64,000 nt of DNA from Commensalibacter papalotli (ex Servin-Garciduenas et al. 2014). Its GTDB lineage: Bacteria > Pseudomonadota > Alphaproteobacteria > Acetobacterales > Acetobacteraceae. The notes under the pieces were generated by a model. The model made no database searches, had not been told where the DNA came from, and saw only the letters and a program-made list of their open reading frames with translations. The position numbers and the translations under genes were made by a program. Positions 36,324 through 47,689 of the stretch are shown piece after piece (position 1 is the first letter of the stretch; each line of letters starts with the position of its first letter). The stretch covers positions 682,001 to 746,000 of the forward strand of contig NZ_ATSX01000001.1 in the NCBI RefSeq assembly GCF_000527695.1, in the 5' to 3' direction.

Positions 36324-37715
36324 CTAACGTCCAATTTTACGAAGTGGTTTGCCTGCCATAAGATTTTCTTCAATCTTCTCTAAGCTTACCTTAGATGTTT
36401 CTGGAATAAACCAGAAGGTAACAGCAATAAAGATGACGTTTAATATAGCGTAAAGAAGAAATGTATGTGATGAGCCAAGGTTATTGTTCAAGGTCAAGAA
36501 AGTATAACCAACAACAAAATTAGCTAACCAATTGGTTACCGTAGAAGCAGCAACACCGAAATCTCTTCCTTGTAATGGTTGAATTTCAGAACATATTGTC
36601 CAAACCAATGGGCCTGCAGACATCGCAAAACCAACAATAAAGAAAAGCAACATAGCAACACAGAAAAGCTGCATTGTAGGATCAGCAATATTTCCATTTC
36701 TCATTAAGAAACTAATGACACCTAACCCTACTGCCATAACAGCAAAACCAGCATATAAAGTAGGTTTACGACCAAGTTTATCACAAGTACCAATGGCAAT
36801 AAAGGTTGCAGCAACATTGACTAAACCAACCAAAGCAGTAAACCATAAGGTAGCACTGCCTTGATATCCCATATCAGAAAAGATACGAGGAGCATAATAC
36901 ATAACTACATTCATACCTGTAAATTGTTGAACAATTTGCAAGGTAATACCAAGCCCAACAGAACGTCGAAAATTACGATTAGACATAAATAAACTAAAGC
37001 CTTTTTTAGGGCTTTTAATTTGCTCTTCAATCTCTTCTACTTCTTTTTGAGCGATATGTTCATTACCACCACGTAAGCTTAGCAAAATATCATAAGCCTC
37101 TTGTCTGCGATTGCGCATAACAAGCCATCTTGGGCTGTCTGGTAAAGAGAATAATCCAATTAGGAATAGAATAGCAGGTACAGCAATAATACCTAACATC
37201 CAACGCCAAGCACTATAATATCCTAAAATAGTATCAGATATAAATGCCAGTAAAATTCCAACAGTAACCATTAATTGGTAAGTTGAAATCATTGAACCAC
37301 GTTTTTCTTCTGGTGCAATTTCTGCGATATACAAAGGAGCTGTCGTACTGGCAATACCAATCGCAAGTCCAAGAATAAATCGCCAAATAGCCAAATCAAT
37401 AATGCCTTGGGCTAATGCACATCCAATCGCAGAAACGATAAAGATCAAAGCACTTAGGATCAGACAGCGATTACGTCCAAACTTGGCAGATGCCCATCCG
37501 CATCCCAAAGCGCCAATCGCAGCACCAAACATCATGCTGCTGACGATGGTTTCAATATCGTGATCTGATGCAGAAAATTCATGTTTAATAAAAGCATTGG
37601 CACCTGACATTACACCAATATCAAGACCAAACATAAGCCCTGCAAGTGAGGCTAAGAATCCAACCATCATAATATTATAGGTGGATGTTGTTTTTGTAGG
37701 CGTATTATTTTTCAT
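36324..37715 (-). CDS. MFS sugar porter (XylE/GalP type)
   Basis: Twelve-helix proton symporter of the sugar porter family. Family signatures are GLDIGVMSGA in TM1, KFGRNRC in the TM2-3 loop, PLYIAEIAPEEKRG after TM4, LPDSPRWLV after TM6, QQFTGMNVVMYYAP in TM7, DKLGRKP in the TM8-9 loop and IPETSKVSLEKIE at the C-terminus. I chose the ATG at 37715 (MKNNTPTK) because GGTGAG is 6 bases upstream and the open frame before it looks untranslated; this gives 463 residues. The sugar is not identifiable from sequence (glucose, galactose, xylose or arabinose are all possible). Confidence 0.93.
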   Translation of the reverse strand: MKNNTPTKTTSTYNIMMVGFLASLAGLMFGLDIGVMSGANAFIKHEFSASDHDIETIVSSMMFGAAIGALGCGWASAKFGRNRCLILSALIFIVSAIGCALAQGIIDLAIWRFILGLAIGIASTTAPLYIAEIAPEEKRGSMISTYQLMVTVGILLAFISDTILGYYSAWRWMLGIIAVPAILFLIGLFSLPDSPRWLVMRNRRQEAYDILLSLRGGNEHIAQKEVEEIEEQIKSPKKGFSLFMSNRNFRRSVGLGITLQIVQQFTGMNVVMYYAPRIFSDMGYQGSATLWFTALVGLVNVAATFIAIGTCDKLGRKPTLYAGFAVMAVGLGVISFLMRNGNIADPTMQLFCVAMLLFFIVGFAMSAGPLVWTICSEIQPLQGRDFGVAASTVTNWLANFVVGYTFLTLNNNLGSSHTFLLYAILNVIFIAVTFWFIPETSKVSLEKIEENLMAGKPLRKIGR

Positions 37716-37820
37716 AATATACTCACCGTATTTTGTTATAAATTGAGTATATGGCATTAAAAAAAAATTAAACGATAAAAAAATAAAAGCTTTTATTTTA
37801 ATTTAAACCGTTGCTAAAGA

Positions 37821-37844
37821 GCTTCGTTTTATTGTAAACGAAGC
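37821..37844 (-). terminator. Hairpin after uppP
   Basis: Arms GCTTCGTTTTA and TAAACGAAGC flank a three-base loop 14 bases after the uppP stop (minus strand). The following T-run is weak. Confidence 0.4.
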
Positions 37845-37857
37845 CTTTATTCAGAGG

Positions 37858-38697
37858 CTAGATTAAAAAAATAAGTAGGCTGATACTGCCTAAAGCGATA
37901 CAATAAAAACTAAATGGCGTTAAAGCCAATTTTTCATGATTATGAAAATATTTCATTATTAAAGTAGTGCTGATTAAAGCTGTTACTCCACCAACTATCG
38001 TTGCAATAAATATCGTCCCAAAATTTTCAATTGGAATATTATGTTTATAAATTTTCCATGTTTGATGAATGGTCGCTGCGAAAATAATAGGTAATGCTAG
38101 CAAAAAAGAAAAACGAGCAGCATTTTCGTAAGATAATTTGTGTATTACACCACCAACTATGGTTGCACCAGATCGTGATAAGCCAGGAAAAAAGGCTAGG
38201 CATTGGAAACAACCAATGATTAAAGCATCTTTGGGGGTTAAGTCTGCGATAGCAATGATTGAGTTTTGATTTTTTTTTCTGAGTTTTTCAGCAGCAAAAA
38301 GCATTAATCCGTTACAGATTAAAAAAATTGATACCATTTCAGGTGTTGAGAAAAGCCCTCGAATAAAACTCTCTAATATAGAACCAATTATTATGGCGGG
38401 TAATGTTGCAATTACAAGTAGTAAGACAACATAAATACTTTGCTCACGTATTGCGGGTCCCTCTTTTCCCATAACACCTCTGGTTAAAGCCTGCCAATCC
38501 TTCCAAAAGAATATGAGTAACGCAAACATTGTACCAAAATGTAACATCACGATAAAAGGTAAAAATGTTTGATCTTGAGGATTGATAAGCCATCCCAGCA
38601 AAGCTGGAATCACGACAGCATGTCCCAAACTACTGACAGGGAAGAGCTCTGTTGCACCTTGTAAAATTGCAATAAAAATAGCCTGAAGGAATGACAT
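37858..38697 (-). CDS. uppP: Undecaprenyl-diphosphatase
   Basis: Membrane phosphatase that recycles the C55 lipid carrier of peptidoglycan and O-antigen synthesis. The two active-site motifs are recognisable: QGATELFPVSSLGH near the N-terminus (the family usually has QGxTEFLPVSSSGH) and PGLSRSGATIVGG in the second half. The Glu and the His of the first motif and the Arg of the second are kept. About eight hydrophobic helices, 279 residues, usual length about 270. It is monocistronic. Confidence 0.93.
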   Translation of the reverse strand: MSFLQAIFIAILQGATELFPVSSLGHAVVIPALLGWLINPQDQTFLPFIVMLHFGTMFALLIFFWKDWQALTRGVMGKEGPAIREQSIYVVLLLVIATLPAIIIGSILESFIRGLFSTPEMVSIFLICNGLMLFAAEKLRKKNQNSIIAIADLTPKDALIIGCFQCLAFFPGLSRSGATIVGGVIHKLSYENAARFSFLLALPIIFAATIHQTWKIYKHNIPIENFGTIFIATIVGGVTALISTTLIMKYFHNHEKLALTPFSFYCIALGSISLLIFLI

Positions 38698-38876
38698 AAA
38701 TACCCATCCGTATTGTATATATTTTTTATTTTTGTATTTTGAGACGAAATATTCTAAAAGAAAATCTTATAGGATAAGATAAAACTATATCGTATTTCAT
38801 CTTATATGAATATAATCTTAATTACTGAACGACAATTTAAATTTAAATTGATTTATATATATACGAGGATTACAGA

Positions 38877-39335
38877 GTGAAAAACATTAAAGTAAGCGCT
38901 TATATAGCAAGTGGATTGGTATTAGTGGTTGCTATTGGTTTTTACTCTTATTCAAGAATGACAATGTTTGGTATTAAAGGAGATAAATACCCTTTGACTG
39001 CTCAATTTTACTCTGCCAATACACTTGAACCTGGTGGAAGTGTTATCCTTTCAGGTGTGCCAGTTGGGGTAGTACGTTCGGTTCAACTAAATAAAAAAAC
39101 ATTTATGGCCGATGTAAAACTAGAGATCAATAAAACCATTCATCTTCCTGATGATAGCAGCTTTAGTATAGGTTCTTTAGGGATGACAGATAGTGGCTCT
39201 ATAATGGTTCATCCTGGAAAATCAAAGGAATATTTAAAACCTGACAGTTTTGTTACTAATACCCAACCATATACTAGTATTGAACAGCAAATCAGTAATT
39301 ATATTTTTGGTGGTGGAAATTTATCGGCCAAATAA
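38877..39335 (+). CDS. mlaD: MlaD-type MCE-domain protein
   Basis: Substrate-binding subunit of a phospholipid transport system between the membranes. There is one N-terminal helix (YIASGLVLVVAIGFYSYSRM), then a single MCE domain: LTAQFYSANTLEPGGSVILS, GVPVGVVRSVQLN, then SIGSLGMTDSGSIMVHPG. The start is a GTG at 38877, supported by CGAGGA 8 bases upstream; no ATG fits. No mlaE, mlaF, mlaC or mlaA gene is adjacent, so its partners must be encoded elsewhere. Its stop codon overlaps the start of a short frame (TAATG) that appears frameshifted. Confidence 0.85.
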   Translation: MKNIKVSAYIASGLVLVVAIGFYSYSRMTMFGIKGDKYPLTAQFYSANTLEPGGSVILSGVPVGVVRSVQLNKKTFMADVKLEINKTIHLPDDSSFSIGSLGMTDSGSIMVHPGKSKEYLKPDSFVTNTQPYTSIEQQISNYIFGGGNLSAK

Positions 39336-39696
39336 TGCAAGATGCAATTAAACGCTTATGTAAAAACTTAAAATTATCTTTTGCTCTGATAATATTCAAG
39401 ATTGGGAGTACGGGTTACCCAATGAGTTTTGAACACAAAAATGGCTTTCAAAATATATAATCGTTTATTTAGGCATTAATTCTTTTGATCCAAGGCGACA
39501 TATATTGTTGAATTTAATGTTAGATATCATCAACGACTATCTATGGAATGGTATAGAAGTAAACATACCAATTATTCAGGAAGTCTTAGATCTATTAAGA
39601 AAAAAGACTGAACATCAACATCTGCTTAAATATTGGTCTATTTTGGATGAGGTTCAATCGGTAAACCTTTTTGCAATTTCAAGGTTTACCCGTTAA
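39335..39696 (+). pseudogene. Frameshifted small gene downstream of mlaD
   Basis: The first frame starts at an ATG overlapping the mlaD stop (TAATG), runs MQDAIKRLCKNLKLSFALII and ends at 39460. A second frame, open from 39433 to 39696, continues with KWLSKYIIVYLGINSFDPRR and then DIINDYLWNGIEVNIP and EVLDLLRKK. The two overlap at 39433-39460, around a run of five A. Joined, they would encode about 120 residues. The start-stop coupling suggests it was once cotranslated with mlaD. I do not recognise the family. A sequencing error or programmed frameshift cannot be excluded. Confidence 0.4.
39661..39689. repeat. Inverted repeat at the end of the mlaD-linked remnant
   Basis: GTAAACCTT and AAGGTTTAC flank an 11-base T-rich loop. 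It lies inside the last codons of the remnant and could be a transcript end for the mlaD unit, but no T-run follows. Confidence 0.4.
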
Positions 39697-39758
39697 ATTT
39701 CCTTGGGCAAGGATTGAATGAGAAGGAGAAATATTATTTTTCCCTTATTATCAAATCA

Positions 39759-40520
39759 TTAAGATTTCATTTTTTGTAAAAGGTCATTATTCGTACGGTC
39801 AAAGGAGAGGGGAGTAATAGAAATGGATTTATTATTAACCACTTGAGTTTCAGTAAGCTCTATATCTTCTTTGATAGGACGATCAAAGTTAAGCCAATAA
39901 TATGGTGTTTTACGCATATCTGTTTTTTTTACAATAGAAATATCATCAATATAACCAATACCTTGTTTGGTAAATTCAATAGATTTCACTTCATCATAGG
40001 GACAATCTGGAAAATTTACATTTAAACAGGTTCTTGGATGTTGCCAAGAAAGAGTTGAAAGCTTTTCCATGACTTTGGGGCCATAATGATAGGCTGTTTC
40101 CCAATAAATATCATGCCCATCTCTGAAGCTTTGACTAAATGCAATAGAGGGAATATTTAATAAACATCCTGTCATAGCAGCACCCACAGTGCCAGAAAAG
40201 AGTGTTTCTATACCCAAATTACAGCCACGGTTAACACCTGATAAAATTACATCGGGTAGTTGCGGCATAATTTGTCTCAGTCCCATAACAACGCAATCTC
40301 CTGGAGTTCCAGTTACAGCATAATGCTTATCACTTTTTTCAAAAGCACGAAGGGGATTATGTATTGAAATAGATTGAGAAGTTCCACTTTGATCTTGTTC
40401 AGGGGCTACAACCCAGACTTCCTTGGCAATCTTAGAGGCTATATTTTCAAGAATTTTTATTCCAGGTGCTTCTATGCCATCATCATTGGTTAAAAGTACG
40501 CGATCATAAAGATAAGTCAT
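39759..40520 (-). CDS. surE: 5'/3'-nucleotidase SurE
   Basis: Metal-dependent phosphatase acting on nucleoside monophosphates, linked to stationary-phase survival. The signature LLTNDDGIEAPGI (DD metal ligands), VVAPEQDQSGTSQSIS and SGVNRGCNLG are complete. The length of 253 is normal. In many alphaproteobacteria surE is near pcm; here pcm-like is 20 kb away, next to tolC. Confidence 0.95.
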   Translation of the reverse strand: MTYLYDRVLLTNDDGIEAPGIKILENIASKIAKEVWVVAPEQDQSGTSQSISIHNPLRAFEKSDKHYAVTGTPGDCVVMGLRQIMPQLPDVILSGVNRGCNLGIETLFSGTVGAAMTGCLLNIPSIAFSQSFRDGHDIYWETAYHYGPKVMEKLSTLSWQHPRTCLNVNFPDCPYDEVKSIEFTKQGIGYIDDISIVKKTDMRKTPYYWLNFDRPIKEDIELTETQVVNNKSISITPLSFDRTNNDLLQKMKS

Positions 40521-40670
40521 AAAATTTCCCTTTGAATATAAAATAAATTTGAAAGTTTAGGTTAACATAGATTTCTGAAGTTTGTTAAGGATATAGGTGT
40601 TATTTTTGAATTATAATAAAGAACGTATAATATATATTATGCCAACTCAATTTATTAAAAATATATCAAC

Positions 40671-41630
40671 TTAAATATGACTCCATCCTGTATTTTTAAA
40701 ATTCATTGTAATCTTATTGCTATCATAACAAATCACAGAACCTTGTTGGTCTGTGCAATAACCAATTTTAGTTAAAGGAATATTTGCTTTATGACTTTGA
40801 GTAATTGCTTGTTGTTCTTTATCTTGTGGTATGGTTAACAAAAGTTCATAATCATCACCACCAGTTAAGCAAGTTTCTAAATATGAATTACCTAGTATCT
40901 TAGCTTGTTTAGATAATGGTATTTGATCAGCGTATATAATGGCTCCAACTTGACTTTCACGAGTTAAATGGCCTAAATCTTGTATTAAACCATCAGAAAT
41001 ATCCATTCCTGCCGATGCAATATCCACAAGATTTAATCCTAGTCTTGGTTGGGGTAAATGATAACGCTGCGTTAAAAAACCATCCACATCATTTATTTCA
41101 TTTTTTAGAGCCAAAAGTCCCAGAGCTGCATCGCCGATTGTTCCTGTAACCCAAATACCATCTCCAACTTGGGCATTATTCCTTCTTAAGGATTTGTTTT
41201 TTAATGTTTTTCCAATAGCGGTGAGAGAGAAAACCATGTTATGAGGGTTACTTGTGGTATCCCCACCTAATAAGGAAATATGAAATAACTCTTGATCTCT
41301 TTGTAAACCACTGGTGAATTGCTCAAACCACATAGCGTTAAAGCAATGTTTAGGCAAAGACACAGTTAAAAGATACCCGACAGGTTCTGCCCCCATTCCC
41401 GCCAAGTCTGATAAATTACAACGCAGCAATTTTTGTGCGATTAAATCAACAGCATCACTGGAAAAAAAATGTACATGTTCAACCATAGCATCTGCTGTTA
41501 ATACCAGCTCATATTCAGGTTCTACAGACAATATAGCAGCATCATCTGTTAGTCCTAAAGCGCCCTTTCCTGCCAATTTTTTTATATATTGGTGAATGAA
41601 TTGAAATTCAGGAGCAAGAAAGTTTTGCAT
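40671..41630 (-). CDS. thiL: Thiamine-monophosphate kinase
   Basis: Phosphorylates thiamine monophosphate to the active cofactor thiamine diphosphate. It belongs to the PurM-like AIR synthase fold: N-terminal GKGALGLTDDAAIL (substrate/Mg aspartates), KLLRCNLSDLAGMGAEP, GGDTTSNP and ISDGLIQDLGHL, and the C-terminal LTGGDDYELLLT. The 319-residue length is normal. It starts 7 bases after the nusB stop, on the same strand, forming nrdR-nusB-thiL. Confidence 0.94.
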   Translation of the reverse strand: MQNFLAPEFQFIHQYIKKLAGKGALGLTDDAAILSVEPEYELVLTADAMVEHVHFFSSDAVDLIAQKLLRCNLSDLAGMGAEPVGYLLTVSLPKHCFNAMWFEQFTSGLQRDQELFHISLLGGDTTSNPHNMVFSLTAIGKTLKNKSLRRNNAQVGDGIWVTGTIGDAALGLLALKNEINDVDGFLTQRYHLPQPRLGLNLVDIASAGMDISDGLIQDLGHLTRESQVGAIIYADQIPLSKQAKILGNSYLETCLTGGDDYELLLTIPQDKEQQAITQSHKANIPLTKIGYCTDQQGSVICYDSNKITMNFKNTGWSHI

Positions 41631-41637
41631 AGAAACC

Positions 41638-42144
41638 TTATGTTTGATCAGCAGAAGATGCGTTTTCAGGACGTAATTGACGACTTATATTATCTAAAAT
41701 ACCATTGATTAAAGATGATTCATCTCCCTCACAAAAAGCATGAGTTACATCAATATATTCATTAATAACCACTTTGGTAGGTGGATCTTTGGCATCATTG
41801 AGTAACTCTGTAATTGCAGCTCTTAAAATTGCTCTCACAACAGGATCAAGTCGATGTAAAGGCCAATCTTTGGGTAATGTTTTGATTAAAATAACATCAA
41901 TTTCAGAGTGTTGATGCACAAATTGTTGAATTATATTTTTAAACAAATTTACATTAGGGATATAGGCCTTGCCATCATTATATATTTCTTCATTACATTG
42001 AGGATCAATACGGTGCAATAAAAACTGTTCTATAATTAAATTCGCTGCTTTTTCAGTCCCTTGCTCCCATTGAAACAAGGCTTGAACAATAGCAATTCGA
42101 GTTAAAGTTCTTGGTCGTTGAGTAATTTGAGTATTAGTATTCAT
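41638..42144 (-). CDS. nusB: Transcription antitermination factor NusB
   Basis: All-helical RNA-binding protein that joins NusE (S10) at boxA to keep RNA polymerase on rRNA operons. Visible features are RIAIVQALFQWEQG at the N-terminus, RLDPVVRAILRAAITELL, and the KVVINEYIDVTHAFCEG block near the C-terminus. 168 residues is usual for alphaproteobacteria. Followed at 7 bases by thiL, an order known in many bacteria. Confidence 0.93.
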   Translation of the reverse strand: MNTNTQITQRPRTLTRIAIVQALFQWEQGTEKAANLIIEQFLLHRIDPQCNEEIYNDGKAYIPNVNLFKNIIQQFVHQHSEIDVILIKTLPKDWPLHRLDPVVRAILRAAITELLNDAKDPPTKVVINEYIDVTHAFCEGDESSLINGILDNISRQLRPENASSADQT

Positions 42145-42185
42145 TGTTAACCTAAAGTGAAATTCTTTATTTTAGAGTAAAACTT

Positions 42186-42644
42186 TTATTTATCGTGATG
42201 TTCCATAGTTTGCAAAATTTCTGCAAAATCTTTAACATTTTTAAAATCAGAATAAACGCTGGCAAAGCGAACATATGCAACTTTATCGATATCTTTTAAA
42301 ATTTCCATAGTGGCTCTACCAATTGATTCAGAGGAAATCAAGTTTTCACCTAAATCAATAAATTGCTTTTCAAGCTTGTTGGCAATCTGATCAATTGATT
42401 CAGCAGATATTGGTCGTTTACGTGTTGCCAGATCAATAGAACGGATCAGCTTTTCTTTTTCGAAAGGAACGCGCTGTCCACTGCGTTTTAAAACCATAAT
42501 TTCACGTGTTTGAACACGTTCCAGCGTGGTAAAACGCTCATTACATTTCGTGCAAACACGTCTTCTGCGAATAGCCGTTCCATCTTCTGTGGAACGGCTA
42601 TCTTTTACCATGGTATCTTCGTTTCCACAAAAGGGACAAAACAT
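42186..42644 (-). CDS. nrdR: Transcriptional repressor NrdR
   Basis: ATP/dATP-sensing repressor of ribonucleotide reductase genes. The zinc ribbon has C3 and C6 (MFCPFCGNEDT) with C31 and C34 (RRVCTKCNERF), followed by the ATP-cone domain (VLKRSGQRVPFEKEKLIRSI). 152 residues is normal. It begins the nrdR-nusB-thiL run, 41 bases upstream of nusB. No ribonucleotide reductase gene is in the window. Confidence 0.96.
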   Translation of the reverse strand: MFCPFCGNEDTMVKDSRSTEDGTAIRRRRVCTKCNERFTTLERVQTREIMVLKRSGQRVPFEKEKLIRSIDLATRKRPISAESIDQIANKLEKQFIDLGENLISSESIGRATMEILKDIDKVAYVRFASVYSDFKNVKDFAEILQTMEHHDK

Positions 42645-42774
42645 CAGACAATTTAACCTTTATACATAAATTCATTGGTATGAAATAAATTGTAAAGTAA
42701 TATTTCTTTTTAAAAGATGCTACATAAAAATAATGCCTTTCTTTAGTAATGAGTATTATTTTTATGATGAAAAT

Positions 42775-45252
<2,478 letters not shown>

Positions 45253-45327
45253 CTATCTTTTTTATAAAATAGACAAAGTGAGAAAATTAAGAAAATCATA
45301 GCAGATTTTCTATAAAAAAGAAAAGAT

Positions 45328-46455
45328 TTACACGATTTCCCCCTGAATTATTTGTAAAAATTCAGCCTTTTTCGTGCATTGTTTAAAAGAAGAATGATCT
45401 GTTCCTGTCATCATGGTGAAACTGTCAAGATTTAACAATGTCGAAAGCAACGTTTGACGATGAATCTCATCTAAATGAACCAAAGGTTCATCTAATAACA
45501 ATAACGGTAGACTGATATTTTGACTTTTAATTAACTCGGTCAACTTGAGTATTATCCCAATTAATAATGCTTTTTGTTGACCCGTACTTGCCATACCAGC
45601 CGGTGTTTGTGATTTTTTTTCTATAAATATTACATCAGAACGATGAATACCAAAGCGTGTAGATTTGCTTTGAGCATCAGGGTGCCGATCTTTTTTCCAT
45701 TGTTGACGAAGGAAGTCCTCAACCACAATAGCTGGTTCTTGCATTAAACGATCAGCAATAGGACATTGTAGCTTAAGGATGGCTTCGGGAAACACGCCAT
45801 TAATAATTCTTAATTGATTCATTTGATGAATGAAAGTGTTTCGGGTTGCAGTGATAGCTACTGCATGTCTAGCCATTGATTCTTCAATAGCGTTCAACCA
45901 ATTGGGATCATAATTATTATTTGCCAGAAGTTTATTGCGTTGGCTCATAGATTTTTCATATGCAAAGACTTCTTTGGTATGAAAATTTTCCATTGTAATA
46001 ATTAATCGATCCAGAAAACGTCTGCGCCCTCCTGCACTCTGAGAAAATAACTGATCCATTTGTGGCGTTAACCAAACAGCAGATAAATACTGTGATATTT
46101 CATGCTGACTGCGCACTGGTGTTTCATTTAGGCGAAATTGTTTTTTGTTATTGTTAGGAAAACACCCTGTACCAATTTCGAAATTATTGATAAGAGGGTG
46201 CGAAAATTGTCCAACAACTCCCCACCCTAAGTGTTGACGATCAGATTTGACAAGATCTTCAACACGACTTTTTCTTAATCCTCTTCCAGGAACCAGAAGA
46301 GATAAAGCCTCCAGCAAATTTGTTTTACCACTACCATTTGCTCCGTAAACAACTATTTTTTGAGCAGAGGGTGACCAAACCAACCGATCGTAATTACGAA
46401 AATTAGTCAAGGTAAGACGAAGTAAAGAAGTCATCCCTAACTTTACAGAGCACAA
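45328..46455 (-). CDS. recF: DNA replication and repair protein RecF
   Basis: SMC-like ATPase that loads RecA at gaps. Walker A is VYGANGSGKTNLLEALSLL, the signature region ASTGQQKALLIGIIL, and Walker B PLLLLDEPLVHLDE. 375 residues is normal. An alternative start at MTSLLRLTLTNFRNY (residue 8) better matches the family N-terminus. It lies 10 bases after the dnaN stop. Confidence 0.95.
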   Translation of the reverse strand: MCSVKLGMTSLLRLTLTNFRNYDRLVWSPSAQKIVVYGANGSGKTNLLEALSLLVPGRGLRKSRVEDLVKSDRQHLGWGVVGQFSHPLINNFEIGTGCFPNNNKKQFRLNETPVRSQHEISQYLSAVWLTPQMDQLFSQSAGGRRRFLDRLIITMENFHTKEVFAYEKSMSQRNKLLANNNYDPNWLNAIEESMARHAVAITATRNTFIHQMNQLRIINGVFPEAILKLQCPIADRLMQEPAIVVEDFLRQQWKKDRHPDAQSKSTRFGIHRSDVIFIEKKSQTPAGMASTGQQKALLIGIILKLTELIKSQNISLPLLLLDEPLVHLDEIHRQTLLSTLLNLDSFTMMTGTDHSSFKQCTKKAEFLQIIQGEIV

Positions 46456-46465
46456 AAATTAAACA

Positions 46466-47596
46466 TTAAACTCGCATTGGCATTAGAACATATAAAGCAG
46501 ACATATCATCAACATCACGCACAATAGTCGGTGCTGAATTATCAGCCAATACAAACTCTACTTGACTGTCAATTTGATCAGTAATGTCATTTAGATAACG
46601 TGCTTGAAATCCAATCTCAAGTGGGCCGCCGTCATATTGTACTTGCGTTTCGTCAAGTTCTTCTTTGGCATTGCCCTGATCAACACTGCTGGCTGATAAA
46701 ATCAGAGAGTTGTTATCTAATGATAATTTAACTGGCTTTGAACGTTCCATACTGATAGCAGCAACACGAGCAACAGCTGTCGCAAAATCTTGTTTTCCAA
46801 CACGTAATATCTTGGTATTGTTTTTAGGAATTACGCGTTCATATTCTGGAAACGTACCATCAATTAATTTAGACGTTAATGTAATATATCCAAATTTAAA
46901 TTGAATACGAGTATCAGAAACAGATAATGAGATCTCATCATTTGCTTCTTCAAGCAATTTATAAGCCTCATATACAGTTTTACGAGGAATAATAATTCCT
47001 GGAATATTTTCAGAACCCTCTGGCATTACGCTTTCTACTCTAGCAAGTCGATGACCATCGGTTGCAACCGCACAAAGTTTTTTATTTCCTTCACTCGTTT
47101 CCATAATATGTAAATAAATACCATTAAGGTAATAACGAGTTTCTTCGGTAGAAATAGCAAAACGCGTTTGCTCAATCAGTTTTTTCAATGTTTCAGTTGG
47201 AATATTAAACTGATGTGGAAAATCCCCAGATGTCATAGATGGAAATTCATCGACATTTAAAACATTTAAACTTGTTGCATACTTTCCTGCACGAAGGGAT
47301 AAAGGCATGTCATCATTCGTATGTGTTAATTCAATTTGTGCAGTATCTGGCAGTTTACGAACAATTTCATATAGAACTGATGCTGGTGCTGTAACAGCAC
47401 CATTTTCCAATGATTCGGCTGGAATGGTTTCGACAATCGCAATTTCCATATCAGTTGCGGTTAATGTCATCATTCCGTCTTGCACTTCGATTAAAACATT
47501 GGCAAGAATGGGAATAGTGTTACGTTTTTCTGCAACACTTTGAATATGTGCCAGGGCTTTAAGTAAAATAGTGCGATCAACTTTCAGCTTCATCAA
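46466..47596 (-). CDS. dnaN: DNA polymerase III sliding clamp, beta subunit
   Basis: Ring-shaped processivity factor. The start MMKLKVDRTILLKALAHIQ is canonical (the second Met at 47593 is equally likely), the middle has TRFAISTEETRYYLNGIYLH, and the C-terminus ends with ALYVLMPMRV, the usual P-M-R-(L/V) end. 376 residues. Between dnaA (stop 47690) and recF. Confidence 0.97.
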   Translation of the reverse strand: MMKLKVDRTILLKALAHIQSVAEKRNTIPILANVLIEVQDGMMTLTATDMEIAIVETIPAESLENGAVTAPASVLYEIVRKLPDTAQIELTHTNDDMPLSLRAGKYATSLNVLNVDEFPSMTSGDFPHQFNIPTETLKKLIEQTRFAISTEETRYYLNGIYLHIMETSEGNKKLCAVATDGHRLARVESVMPEGSENIPGIIIPRKTVYEAYKLLEEANDEISLSVSDTRIQFKFGYITLTSKLIDGTFPEYERVIPKNNTKILRVGKQDFATAVARVAAISMERSKPVKLSLDNNSLILSASSVDQGNAKEELDETQVQYDGGPLEIGFQARYLNDITDQIDSQVEFVLADNSAPTIVRDVDDMSALYVLMPMRV

Positions 47597-47689
47597 CTAT
47601 GACCTATTCTGTAATATGTAAACATTTATATATGCTATGAATCTTTATTTAGTAACAGAATATTAGGCTTTTTTCTACAAAAAAATGAA

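Noticed and set aside
39505-39696. 63-codon ORF as an independent gene
   Set aside because: The frame is open further upstream to 39433 and joins naturally to the ATG frame at 39335, so it is better read as the second half of one frameshifted gene.
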